Of a stretch of DNA of 64,000 nucleotides, positions 26,259 to 34,587 are shown piece after piece (position 1 is the first letter of the stretch; the number at the start of each line of letters is the position of its first letter). The DNA is from CADCVQ01 sp963729125. GTDB taxonomy: Bacteria > Actinomycetota > Thermoleophilia > Solirubrobacterales > Solirubrobacteraceae. The stretch lies in assembly GCA_963729125.1 (NCBI GenBank), contig CAVSML010000003.1, positions 434,001 through 498,000 on the forward strand. Direction: 5' to 3'. Under the pieces are notes generated by a model. The model ran no database searches, had not been told where the DNA came from, and saw only the letters and a list, made by a program, of their open reading frames with translations. The position numbers were made by a program, and so were the translations under genes.

Positions 26259-26415
26259 TGCGTCCTCCTGTCGTTCGGGATGTCCTGTCCCTACAGTGCG
26301 CATCCGGAGGTCGCGGTTCACGCGGCTCTCACACACTTCACACCGACGGTGAGAAGTCCATGAGAACGGCGCTTGGCGGCGCTGGTTCGCGAGGACCTGC
26401 GTCATGGTGTGTGCC

Positions 26416-26928
26416 ATGCACCGACGACTGCTCGCGATCACGCTCGTACTGGCCCTCTGCGGTGGCTCGGTCGCGATCGCTGCCACGAACGGGACGCGCG
26501 GACCGGACCGCCTGACCGGCGGGCCGGGCGCCGATCGGATCAACGGCAGGGGCGGCGACGACGTGATCGAGGGCGCCGGCGGCAACGACGCGCTGAAGGG
26601 CGGACCGGGCGCCGACAGCCTGTTCGGCGGCCCCGGCAACGACGCGCTCGCGGGTGGCCCCGGCGCCGATACGCATGCCGGCGACGCCGGCCACGACAGC
26701 CTCGTCGGCGGCGGCGGCGCGGACATCCTGCTCGGCGGCGCGGGCAACGACCGCATCAGCGCGATGAGCGGCGGCGGCGACACGGTCGCCGCCGGCGACG
26801 GCAAGGACGTCGTCCGCGCACGCGACGGCGCGCGCGACCGCATCTCCTGCGGCGCCGGGCGCGACCTCGTCTACGCCGACGGCGCCGACAGCGTCGCGAA
26901 GGACTGCGAGCGCGTCAGGCGTGGATGA
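26416..26928 (+). CDS. secreted RTX repeat protein (short)
   Basis: A 170-residue exported calcium-repeat protein: signal peptide MHRRLLAITLVLALCGGSVA, then repeats like GGPGADRINGRGGDDVIEG through residue 120, then the cap DRISCGAGRDLVYADGADSV and DCERV. ATG at 26404 is an alternative start four residues earlier. Its stop overlaps the start of the response regulator by eight bases, so the repeat protein and the two-component system are likely one transcript. That raises the possibility that the sensor monitors calcium or the envelope. Confidence 0.85.
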   Translation: MHRRLLAITLVLALCGGSVAIAATNGTRGPDRLTGGPGADRINGRGGDDVIEGAGGNDALKGGPGADSLFGGPGNDALAGGPGADTHAGDAGHDSLVGGGGADILLGGAGNDRISAMSGGGDTVAAGDGKDVVRARDGARDRISCGAGRDLVYADGADSVAKDCERVRRG

Positions 26929-27613
26929 GGAAGGGGCCGCGGGGCCGGTCGTGCTGCTCGTCGACGACGACGCGGCGATCCGCCGCGCGGTCGGCGCCGG
27001 CCTCGAGCTCGAGGGCTTTCGCGTCGTGCGCGCGTCGGGCGGTCGCGCGGCGCTGGCGGCCAACGAGACCGTGCGCCCGGCGGTGATCCTGCTCGACCTC
27101 GCGATGCCCGACCTCGACGGCCTCGAGGTGCTCGCGCAGCTGCGCGCGGCCGGCGACGACGTGCCCGTGTGCGTGCTGTCGGCGCGCGACGAGGTGGATG
27201 ACCGCGTGCGCGGGCTGCAGGCCGGCGCCGACGACTACGTCGTCAAGCCGTTTGCGATCGAGGAGGTGACGGCGCGCCTGCACGCGCTGCTGCGCCGCCG
27301 GCCCGTGCTGTCGGACGCGGCGCTGACGGTCGGCGACATCGAGCTGGATCCGCGCTCGCACGTGGCGTTGCGCGACGGGCGCGACCTCGAGCTGACGCGG
27401 CGCGAGTTCGAGCTGCTGCACCTGTTCCTGCGCCATCCCGGCGAGGTCATCGAGCGCAGCCGCCTGCACGAGGAGGTGTGGGGCTACACGTTCGATCCGG
27501 GGACGAACATCGCCGACGTGTTCGTCGGCTACCTGCGCCGCAAGCTCGAGGCCGACGGCGCCGAGCGCGTGCTGCACACCGTCCGCGGAGTCGGGTTCAT
27601 CCTGCGTCCCTGA
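26921..27613 (+). CDS. OmpR-family response regulator
   Basis: A 230-residue regulator. The receiver has VVLLVDDDAAIRRAVGAGLE, the phosphoacceptor in VILLDLAMPDLDG and YVVKPFAIEEVTARL. The winged helix has ELTRREFELLHLFLRHPGEV, VWGYTF and YVGYLRRKLEADG-type recognition residues. The start ATG lies inside the end of the RTX gene. It pairs with the histidine kinase 12 bp downstream. Targets are unknown. Confidence 0.92.
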   Translation: MDEEGAAGPVVLLVDDDAAIRRAVGAGLELEGFRVVRASGGRAALAANETVRPAVILLDLAMPDLDGLEVLAQLRAAGDDVPVCVLSARDEVDDRVRGLQAGADDYVVKPFAIEEVTARLHALLRRRPVLSDAALTVGDIELDPRSHVALRDGRDLELTRREFELLHLFLRHPGEVIERSRLHEEVWGYTFDPGTNIADVFVGYLRRKLEADGAERVLHTVRGVGFILRP

Positions 27614-27625
27614 GATCGTGAGCGC

Positions 27626-28996
27626 GTGCGCAGCCTTCGCGGACGCCTGACGCTCGGCATCACGCTCGTCCTCGCCGTCGTGCTGGCCGGCGCCGGCGTG
27701 ATGGTCGCGCGCTACGTCGAGCGCTCCGAACGCGCTGCGCTCGACGAGCGCCTGCAGCGCATCGCCGAGCTCTCGCGCGACACCTCGGTGGCGGCGCTGG
27801 AGAAGGCGCGCCCGCCGCGCGATCCGCGGCTGGACAACGTCCTGTCGGCGAGCGGGACGACGCTGCGGCTGATCGTCGCCGGGCGCGTCTTCCGCGAGTC
27901 CGGCCGCCGCGCGCCGGCGGCGCAGATCCCGCGCCGCGACGGTTTCAGGACGCTGAGCGCCGGCGGCCGGCGCTACCGCGCCTACACGATGAGCGTGCCG
28001 CTGCCCGAGCTCGCGGACCTCGCGCGCCTGGAGGTGGTCGGCCCGCTGGCGCCGGTCGAGCGCAAGGTCGCCGCGCTGGACCGGCGGCTGGCCGCGTTCG
28101 GTCTCGTGGCGCTGCTGCTCGGCGGCTGCGGCGCGTGGTTCTCGGCGACGCTGCTGCTGCGACCGCTGCGCCGCCTGCGCGCCGCGACGTCGCGCATCGC
28201 CGGCACGCAGGATCTCGATCAGCGCGTGCCCGGCGACGACGGGCCGGGCGAGCTGCGCTCGCTGGCGGCGAGCTTCAACGACATGCTCGGCCGGCTCGGC
28301 CGCTCGGCCGCCGACCGCGAGCGCGCGCTGGCGGCGACGCGCCGCTTCACCGCCGACGCCGGCCACGAGCTGCGCACGCCGCTGACGAGCGTGCAGGCGA
28401 CGCTGTCGGCGCTCAGCCGCCACCCCGACATCCCGGCGGCCCAGCGCACCGAGCTCGTGCGCGACGCGCTGTCGGAGCACCGCCGGCTCGTCGACCTGCT
28501 CGACGGCCTGCAGGCGATGGCGCGCGGCGACGCCTCGCCGGGGACGGTCGGCGAGGTCGATCTCTGCGAGGTCGTCGCGGCGGCGCTCGACCAGGCCTCG
28601 TCGCGCCACCCCGCCGTGACGTGGGAGTCGTCGCTGCCCGAGCAGGCGGTCTGCATGCGCGGCTGGGAGACGGGGCTGCGGCTGCTCGTCGACAACCTGC
28701 TCGAAAACGCGGCGCGCCACGGGCGCGCGGACGGCCGCGTGTCGGTCACGCTGCGAGAGGCCGGGCCGGTGCTGACCGTCGAAGACGACGGGCCGGGGAT
28801 CGCGGAGGACCAGCGCGAGCGGATCTTCGAGCCGTTCGCGCGCGCGGAGGGCACGCAGACGTCCGGGTCGGGGCTCGGGCTGGCGCTCGTCGCCCAGCAG
28901 GCGCGCGCGCACGGCGCGGCGATCGAGGTCGGGGCGTCGGCGCTGGGCGGCGCCCGCTTCGAGGTGCGCTTCGGGCTCGTCGAGTTCGGCGCCTAA
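27626..28996 (+). CDS. HAMP-domain sensor histidine kinase
   Basis: A 456-residue sensor: first membrane segment LTLGITLVLAVVLAGAGVMV, an extracytoplasmic domain of about 130 residues, second segment LAAFGLVALLLGGCGAWFSA, HAMP, then FTADAGHELRTPLTSVQATL with the phosphorylated histidine. ATP-binding motifs are DNLLENAARHGR, VEDDGPGIAEDQRERIFE and GSGLGLALVAQQARAHG. The GTG at 27626 is used. Its stop overlaps the convergent SDR gene's stop by four bases. Confidence 0.9.
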   Translation: MRSLRGRLTLGITLVLAVVLAGAGVMVARYVERSERAALDERLQRIAELSRDTSVAALEKARPPRDPRLDNVLSASGTTLRLIVAGRVFRESGRRAPAAQIPRRDGFRTLSAGGRRYRAYTMSVPLPELADLARLEVVGPLAPVERKVAALDRRLAAFGLVALLLGGCGAWFSATLLLRPLRRLRAATSRIAGTQDLDQRVPGDDGPGELRSLAASFNDMLGRLGRSAADRERALAATRRFTADAGHELRTPLTSVQATLSALSRHPDIPAAQRTELVRDALSEHRRLVDLLDGLQAMARGDASPGTVGEVDLCEVVAAALDQASSRHPAVTWESSLPEQAVCMRGWETGLRLLVDNLLENAARHGRADGRVSVTLREAGPVLTVEDDGPGIAEDQRERIFEPFARAEGTQTSGSGLGLALVAQQARAHGAAIEVGASALGGARFEVRFGLVEFGA

Positions 28997-29739
28997 CGCC
29001 CGCCGGCGAGGTCGATGAACGCACCGGTGACGTAGGACGAGGCGTCGGACATGAGCCAGACGATCGCCTCGGCGACCTCCTCGGGCGTGCCGCCCCGGCG
29101 CATCGGCAGATCGGGCGCGAGGCGCGCGACGCGGCCGGGATCGCCGCCCTGGGCGTGCATGTCCGTGTCGATGTAGCCGGGGCGCACGGCGTTGACGCGG
29201 ATGCCCTCGCCCGCGACCTCCTGCGCGAGTCCGATCGTGAACGTGTCGACGGCGCCCTTCGTGGCGGCGTAGTCGACGTACTCGCCGCCAGCGCCGAGCC
29301 GCGCGGCGGCGGAGGAGACGTTGACGATCGTCCCGCCCGGACCGCCGTGCCGGGTCGACAGGAGCCTGACGGCCTCTCGCGCGCAGAGAAACGGCCCCGC
29401 GACGTTCGTCATCAGCAGACGGGTGAGGCGATCGGCGTCAACGTCCTCGACGCGGCACTGGGGCTCCACGATCCCCGCGTTGTTGACGAGCGCGCGCAGC
29501 GGGCCGAGATGGTCCTCGACCGTTCCGAACAGGCGCCGGACGTCGCGGTGATCGCAGACGTCGGCCCGCACGGCGATCGCCTCGGCCCCGTGATCCTTCG
29601 CCTGACCGACGACGCGCAGGGCCGCTCGCTCGTCGAAGCGGTAGTTCACGCAGACGTCGAACCCGCGCTGGGCGGCGAGGACCGCGGTCGCGGCGCCGAT
29701 GCCGCGACCGGCGCCGGTGATCAGCGCGACTGCGGACAT
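28993..29739 (-). CDS. short-chain dehydrogenase/reductase (FabG-like)
   Basis: A 248-residue NAD(P)-dependent oxidoreductase. It has the TGAGRGIGAATA nucleotide site, NNAGIV, and the catalytic Ser-Tyr-Lys in VNVSSAAARLG and YVDYAATKGAVDTF. The C-terminal VTGAFIDLAGGR is the usual SDR end. SDRs of this class reduce 3-oxoacyl groups or sugars; the substrate cannot be assigned. Downstream of the small gene at 29751 on the same strand. Confidence 0.88.
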   Translation of the reverse strand: MSAVALITGAGRGIGAATAVLAAQRGFDVCVNYRFDERAALRVVGQAKDHGAEAIAVRADVCDHRDVRRLFGTVEDHLGPLRALVNNAGIVEPQCRVEDVDADRLTRLLMTNVAGPFLCAREAVRLLSTRHGGPGGTIVNVSSAAARLGAGGEYVDYAATKGAVDTFTIGLAQEVAGEGIRVNAVRPGYIDTDMHAQGGDPGRVARLAPDLPMRRGGTPEEVAEAIVWLMSDASSYVTGAFIDLAGGR

Positions 29740-29750
29740 GCGAGCCGGCG

Positions 29751-29924
29751 CTACGGGCGGTGGCGCTCGCGCACGGCCTCGGCGAGCTTGCGGTCGCCGG
29801 GCGTGACGGCGGGGGCGTTGCCGTTCAGCGAGCCAGAGGCCTTGATCGACCGCGGCCGGCTCTCCGCCGACCTGATGACGTAGGCGCCGTTCGTGCGGAT
29901 GCGGGAATCGGGACGCTTGCTCAT
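29751..29924 (-). CDS. small hypothetical protein (57 aa)
   Basis: A 57-residue polar protein, MSKRPDSRIRTNGAYVIRSA onwards, ending LAEAVRERHRP. It is basic, has no membrane span, and lies 11 bp before the SDR gene and 11 bp after the membrane protein gene, so it is probably part of their operon. Base use is coding-like. No family recognised. Confidence 0.6.
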   Translation of the reverse strand: MSKRPDSRIRTNGAYVIRSAESRPRSIKASGSLNGNAPAVTPGDRKLAEAVRERHRP

Positions 29925-29934
29925 GGTTTCGTCG

Positions 29935-31233
29935 CTACCTGGCCGCTCGATGGGCCGACCAGCAGAGACGGAGCGCTGCAATGGTGCTGATGATAGCCGC
30001 GGCGAGCCAGACCTCCAACGGCGTGCGGTCGGGGATCTCCATCGCGAGGCACGCCGAGGCCGCCAGCGCGGCGAGCGCGACGAGCATCAGCGTCCGCCGT
30101 CGCCCGCGCAGGATCTTGTTGACGATGATGTGGTTGCCGGTCGTCGCGGCGAAGCCCGACACGACCGCGCCGCCGGCGAGCAGCAGCGAGATGGCGGCGC
30201 CCGGCGCCTCGGCGTCGAGCTTCGACAGCCAGCCCAGCCACAGCAGCGCGGCGACCGCGATCGCGGTCATCGCCGCGCGCGTCGCGCCGCCCTCGCGCTC
30301 GGCGACGACCTCGACGTAGGCGCGCACGTCGTCGTGCGGCGCGATCGGCGTCGCGGCGTACAGCGCCGCGCGGTTGGAGAGCTTGTCGGGCGGGCCGAGA
30401 TCCTCGATCGTCCCGTCTGGATCCTCGGGCTCGTAGCGGCCGAGGACGGCGTAGGCGACGCGCAGCTCCTCGGGCATGGCGATCTCCATGTGGAAGCTCT
30501 GGGCGCGCCACGCCGCCGGGCAGTCGATGAAGAAGCGCGTGCGCTCCGGGTTGCGCAGCCGCCACCGCAGCTCGCCGGGGGCATAGCGGTCGCGAAGGCG
30601 CCTCCAGGGCGGCTCGAGCAGCAGGGCGTCGCCGTAGCCGTACTTCAGGATGCGCCGGTCCGGACCGCCGGGCGCCAGCGCGGCGAACAGGACGTAGTCG
30701 GACGCGAGCGTGCGCAGCAGGCTGTGGCAGACCGGGTCCTGCCACATCGCCCGGCGCATCGGCTCGCCCTCCTCGGCGGCGCCGATCAGCGCCTCGAGTG
30801 CCTCGAGCGCGGTCTCCTCGTCGGCGACCACGATCTGGCGCAGGTCCGCCGTCAGCGCCTCGACGAGCACGGCCGAGTGCGGCTCGGCAATCGCGTCGAG
30901 CGCCGCGCTCAGCAGGGCGGTCAGCCCGAGCTCGGCGTTGTCTGCGCGGTTGAGCACCGGTATCGCGTGCGGCTGGTGGTCGCGCAGGTCGAAGTTGCGC
31001 AGCGCGCCCTTGTTGAGCACGGAGATCGGCACGACCACGCCGTGGCGCGTCATCAGCGCCTCGCGCTGCGCGGCCGACAGCGTGAAGTCGACCGACACGC
31101 GCCGGCGCGTCTCCTCCTGGGCGAGCATCTCGACGGTCTCGACGCGGCGGTTGATCCAGCTCTTCGGATCGGCGATCAGCGTCGCGCACGCAAATCCGGC
31201 CTCGATGAAGTCCTCTGGTTGCGACGTGGCCAC
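29935..31233 (-). CDS. hypothetical protein with C-terminal membrane domain (432 aa)
   Basis: A cytosolic domain of about 320 residues begins MATSQPEDFIEAGFACATLI and includes RRRVSVDFTLSAAQREALM and the Trp-rich ERTRFFIDCPAAWRAQSFHM. It is followed by three or four hydrophobic helices near the C-terminus (TAIAVAALLWLGWL, AISLLLAGGAVVSGFAATTG, VWLAAAIISTIAALRLC). I do not recognise a family. Motif-poor, no transporter or enzyme signature. It is the first gene after tRNA-Asp on this strand. Confidence 0.75.
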   Translation of the reverse strand: MATSQPEDFIEAGFACATLIADPKSWINRRVETVEMLAQEETRRRVSVDFTLSAAQREALMTRHGVVVPISVLNKGALRNFDLRDHQPHAIPVLNRADNAELGLTALLSAALDAIAEPHSAVLVEALTADLRQIVVADEETALEALEALIGAAEEGEPMRRAMWQDPVCHSLLRTLASDYVLFAALAPGGPDRRILKYGYGDALLLEPPWRRLRDRYAPGELRWRLRNPERTRFFIDCPAAWRAQSFHMEIAMPEELRVAYAVLGRYEPEDPDGTIEDLGPPDKLSNRAALYAATPIAPHDDVRAYVEVVAEREGGATRAAMTAIAVAALLWLGWLSKLDAEAPGAAISLLLAGGAVVSGFAATTGNHIIVNKILRGRRRTLMLVALAALAASACLAMEIPDRTPLEVWLAAAIISTIAALRLCWSAHRAAR

Positions 31234-31287
31234 GCGCGGAAGTCTGCGGCGCGCGCCGGACGAGGCGAGGGGATGCCCCCCGTGAAG

Positions 31288-31361
<74 letters not shown>

Positions 31362-31417
31362 GTGGGTGGGGACCGGTCAGTATGCCAACACCCGGCGGCG
31401 GCCGTAGATTGCGGCGC

Positions 31418-32314
31418 GTGAGCGCGCGCCCGGCCATCGACGTCGTCCTGCCGTTCTTCGGCTCCGCCGAGCAGCTCGAGCTCGCCGTCCAGCGGCTCGC
31501 GGCGCTCGGCGCGCGACCGGGGGACACGCTGACGATCGCCGACAACCGGCCCGCGGCCGTGGACGACGACCGCGGGACCGTTCGCATCGTGGCCGCCCCG
31601 CAGCGCCGCACCTCCTACCACGCGCGAAACCGCGGCGCGGCCGTCGGCACGGCGCCGTGGATCGTCTTCCTCGACGCCGACGTGATCCCGCCGCCCGACC
31701 TGCTCGACCGGTACTTCGAACCTCCGCCCGCCGAGGAGGTGGGCATCCTCGCCGGAAGCGTCATCGACCAAGGCGAGACGTCGACCGCCGCCGAGCGCTA
31801 CGCGTTTCTGAAGTCCTCGATGAGCCAGGAGGTCACGCTCGCCCACGGCGAGTGGGCGTTCGCGCAGACCGCCAACGCCGCCATTCGCCGCGCGGCCTTC
31901 GAGCAGGCGGGCGGCTTCGAGGGCGGCGTGCGCTCCGGCGGCGACGCCGACCTCTGCTTTCGCGTGCGCGCCGCCGGCTGGACGCTCGAGCGCCGCGAGC
32001 AGGCCGCGGTCGTGCACCGCAACCGTGCGACCGTCCCGCGGATGCTCGCCCAGCGCGCACGCCATGGCGCCGGCGCGGCGTGGCTGGCCCGCCGCTGGCC
32101 CGGCGCGCTGCCGCGCCGCCACTGGCCCGGTCTCGCCTGGTGGGCCGCTCGCCGCGCCGCGGACGGCGTCCGAGCCGCCGCGCGCAGCGACCGCGACGCG
32201 ATGCTGCTCGGCCTGCTCGACGGCCCGGCCGTGTGGGCGTTCGAGCTCGGCCGGCTGATCCCCAACCGCCCGCGCCCCCGCCTGCGATTGCCCCGGCGAG
32301 CTCAGCGCAGGTAG
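31418..32314 (+). CDS. glycosyltransferase family 2
   Basis: About 298 residues of GT-A fold: IDVVLPFFGSAEQLELAVQR, ARNRGAAVGTAPW, the DXD-type site VFLDADVIPPPDLLDRYF and GGDADLCFRVRAAGWTLERR for the acceptor/catalytic base. The C-terminal 70 residues are Arg/Trp-rich and may lie on the membrane. GTG at 31418 is preferred to ATG at 31382 because the intervening residues are unlike the family. Its end overlaps the convergent GT2 gene by 13 bp. Confidence 0.85.
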   Translation: MSARPAIDVVLPFFGSAEQLELAVQRLAALGARPGDTLTIADNRPAAVDDDRGTVRIVAAPQRRTSYHARNRGAAVGTAPWIVFLDADVIPPPDLLDRYFEPPPAEEVGILAGSVIDQGETSTAAERYAFLKSSMSQEVTLAHGEWAFAQTANAAIRRAAFEQAGGFEGGVRSGGDADLCFRVRAAGWTLERREQAAVVHRNRATVPRMLAQRARHGAGAAWLARRWPGALPRRHWPGLAWWAARRAADGVRAAARSDRDAMLLGLLDGPAVWAFELGRLIPNRPRPRLRLPRRAQRR

Positions 32315-33111
32315 GGGTCGCGGCGCGGCAGCAGCGCGCGCAGGCCGCCGCGCGTCGCCGAGCGCAGCGCCGCCGCATCCGCCGCCAGCGCCCGGTCGCG
32401 GATCTTCGGAGCGACGAGCGCGCCGTGCAGCTCGTGCAGCGCGAGCTGACAGCGCGCGAGCGCGGCGACGTCCGCCGTCAGCCCGCCGGGGTGGCGGCGG
32501 TAGCGCACGACCGCCGCGGGCTCGGACACGAACGTCTCGCCGCGCGCCGCCAGGCGCAGCCACAGGTCCCAGTCCTCGGTGCCGTCCATCCGCACGGCGG
32601 GCACGAAGCCCCCCGCGCGCTCGAGCGCCCCGCGCCGCAGGACGACGCTCGACGTCGTGATCGGGTTGGACTCGTACAGCAGCCCCTGCAGCGCCGATCC
32701 CTCGTGCGGCCCCGGCGCGAGCTCGGTCCAGCGCTCGCCGGTCGGCCGCCCGTCGGTGCCGACGATCAGCGCGCGCCCGAAGCACAGCGCCGCCTCGGGA
32801 TGGCGCTCGAGCGCGGCGAGCTGCGCCGCGAGCTTGCCGTCGGCCCACGCGTCGTCGGAGTCGCACAGCGCGACGACGTCGACCTTGCGATCCAATGCGG
32901 CCAGCCCGGTCGCACGCGCGCCCGCGGGCCCGCCGCACGCCGACCGGCGCAGCAGCGTGCAGTGCGGCGCGTGGTCGGGATGCAGCACGAGCGGCTCGGG
33001 CGAGGCGTCGTCGACGACGACCACGACGTCGGGCGCCTGCGCGAGCGCGCAGTCGAGCGCCTCCGCGAGAAAGGGCGCGAAGCCGTGCACCGGAACGATC
33101 ACGCCGACCAC
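32302..33111 (-). CDS. glycosyltransferase family 2
   Basis: A 269-residue GT-A enzyme: VGVIVPVHGFAPFLAEALDC, VVVVVDDAS, the DXD motif in ALCDSDDAW and MDGTEDWDLWLRLAARGE as the conserved ED base. The GTG at 33111 fits the strand-one motif; the open frame continues upstream without family similarity. Probably transfers a sugar to a surface glycan, partner unknown. Confidence 0.85.
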   Translation of the reverse strand: MVGVIVPVHGFAPFLAEALDCALAQAPDVVVVVDDASPEPLVLHPDHAPHCTLLRRSACGGPAGARATGLAALDRKVDVVALCDSDDAWADGKLAAQLAALERHPEAALCFGRALIVGTDGRPTGERWTELAPGPHEGSALQGLLYESNPITTSSVVLRRGALERAGGFVPAVRMDGTEDWDLWLRLAARGETFVSEPAAVVRYRRHPGGLTADVAALARCQLALHELHGALVAPKIRDRALAADAAALRSATRGGLRALLPRRDPYLR

Positions 33112-33194
33112 GCGGCGCAGCGTAGACAAGAGGCCTCTGCCAGCGCTCTTGCAGGCGCAGGGGGCCGTCGCGGGCGCGTTGAAGCTCTTCGGCG

Positions 33195-34571
33195 GTGAGA
33201 GGTCTGGCGACGCGCGCTGGTCTGCGCCCTGCGCTGCTGCTGCGCAAGGTGCTCCTTCCCCCTGCCTTGGCGGGGCTTGCCGTTGCCTGCCTGCTCGCGG
33301 CGCTGGCGTTGACGGCGGTCGCGGGCGGCTCGCGCGCCAACGGCGTGAATCCGCTGGCCGGCAACGCGCGCGACAAGCTCGTCGCCAGCCTGTCGCAGGA
33401 TCTCGAGGGCACGCCCGGCGCAAGCGACATCCGCGCGGCGCGCAAGCCGCTGCCCGAGCGCCTGCGCCGGCTCAACCGTCATCCCTATTTCCCGCTCTAC
33501 GTGCGCGCCCAGCGACGCTTTCACGTCCCGTGGGTGCTCGTCGCCTCCGTCCACTACCAGGAGACCGGCTTCGGCAAGCGCCTCGAGCGCGATCGCGCCG
33601 GGGCGCGCGTCACCGCGATCGCGCGCCAGCTGCACGTCGCACAGGCGCGCGCCGGTCTCGGGGCGGCCGCCGTGCGGGCGGTCTCCAGGCGCTATGGCCG
33701 TAAGCCCGACGCCGCCATCTCCACGGCGATGGTCATCGAGCGCGCCCGCGCGTGGCGGCTGCTGGGCGCGATTCCCCGCCCGGGCACGGGCGAGATGGCG
33801 ATGCCCGCCGCCGGCACGATCGGCGGCTGCGGCTACTTCGGCTGCCCGCGGCCCGGCCACCTGCACAACGGCGTCGACTTCCTCGCGCCGACCGGCACGC
33901 CGGTCCACGCCGCCGACGCCGGTCGCGTCACGCTGCTGGAGGCTCCCGGCGAGTCCGGCGGCTACGGCAACTTCGTCTGCGTGCAGCACCGCCCGCACCT
34001 GGCGTCCTGCTATGCGCACCTGAGCGCGTTCGCGGCGAACGCGCGGGTCGGCGCGAAGGTCAAGCGCGGCCAGCTCATCGGGCTCGTCGGCTCGACCGGC
34101 TCGAGCACCGCGCCGCACCTGCACTTCGAGGTGCGCCGCGGCCCGGCCGCCTGTCAGGACTGCGCCGTCGATCCGCTGCCGCTGCTCTCCGGCGAGGCGC
34201 CCCAGAGCGCGGTGCCGAAGATGCTCAGCCAGGCGGACGCCGCGGGTACCGCAGCGCGCCCGGCCGCCCCCGCTCCGCTCCCCGTCGCGCCGCGCCCCGC
34301 GCCGGCCGTCGCGTCACCGATCGCCCCGACCGCGGAGGTGAAGGAGGCGCCGGTCTTGATACCGCGCACCCGCGGCCAGACCCCGCCGAACGCCACGCCC
34401 GCTCCCAAGGTGCGCCCGGCGCCCGCGGAGCCCGCGGAGCCCGCGGCGAGCGCGCCGGCGCCCGTCACGTCCGGTGGCGGGTCCACCGAACCGGTGGTCG
34501 GAACCGGGGGAGCGTCGCCCTCCGCTGCTCCTGCGCCGCCGGCGGCGGCAGCGCCGCAACCACCGGCTTGA
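33195..34571 (+). CDS. M23 peptidase with lysozyme-like N-terminal segment
   Basis: A 458-residue exported murein hydrolase. An N-terminal hydrophobic anchor (20-45) leads to FHVPWVLVASVHYQETGFGK (110-129), which resembles the catalytic-glutamate region of lytic transglycosylase-like folds. The LytM/M23 domain (about 195-325) has the zinc ligands H224 and D228 in HNGVDF, H275 in YAHL and H308/H310 in HLHFE. A Pro/Ala-rich tail of about 120 residues ends the protein and may span the wall. It would cut peptide cross-bridges and possibly glycan strands. It is divergent from the GT2 gene. Confidence 0.88.
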   Translation: MRGLATRAGLRPALLLRKVLLPPALAGLAVACLLAALALTAVAGGSRANGVNPLAGNARDKLVASLSQDLEGTPGASDIRAARKPLPERLRRLNRHPYFPLYVRAQRRFHVPWVLVASVHYQETGFGKRLERDRAGARVTAIARQLHVAQARAGLGAAAVRAVSRRYGRKPDAAISTAMVIERARAWRLLGAIPRPGTGEMAMPAAGTIGGCGYFGCPRPGHLHNGVDFLAPTGTPVHAADAGRVTLLEAPGESGGYGNFVCVQHRPHLASCYAHLSAFAANARVGAKVKRGQLIGLVGSTGSSTAPHLHFEVRRGPAACQDCAVDPLPLLSGEAPQSAVPKMLSQADAAGTAARPAAPAPLPVAPRPAPAVASPIAPTAEVKEAPVLIPRTRGQTPPNATPAPKVRPAPAEPAEPAASAPAPVTSGGGSTEPVVGTGGASPSAAPAPPAAAAPQPPA

Positions 34572-34587
34572 CGCGCGCCCGCAGGCG

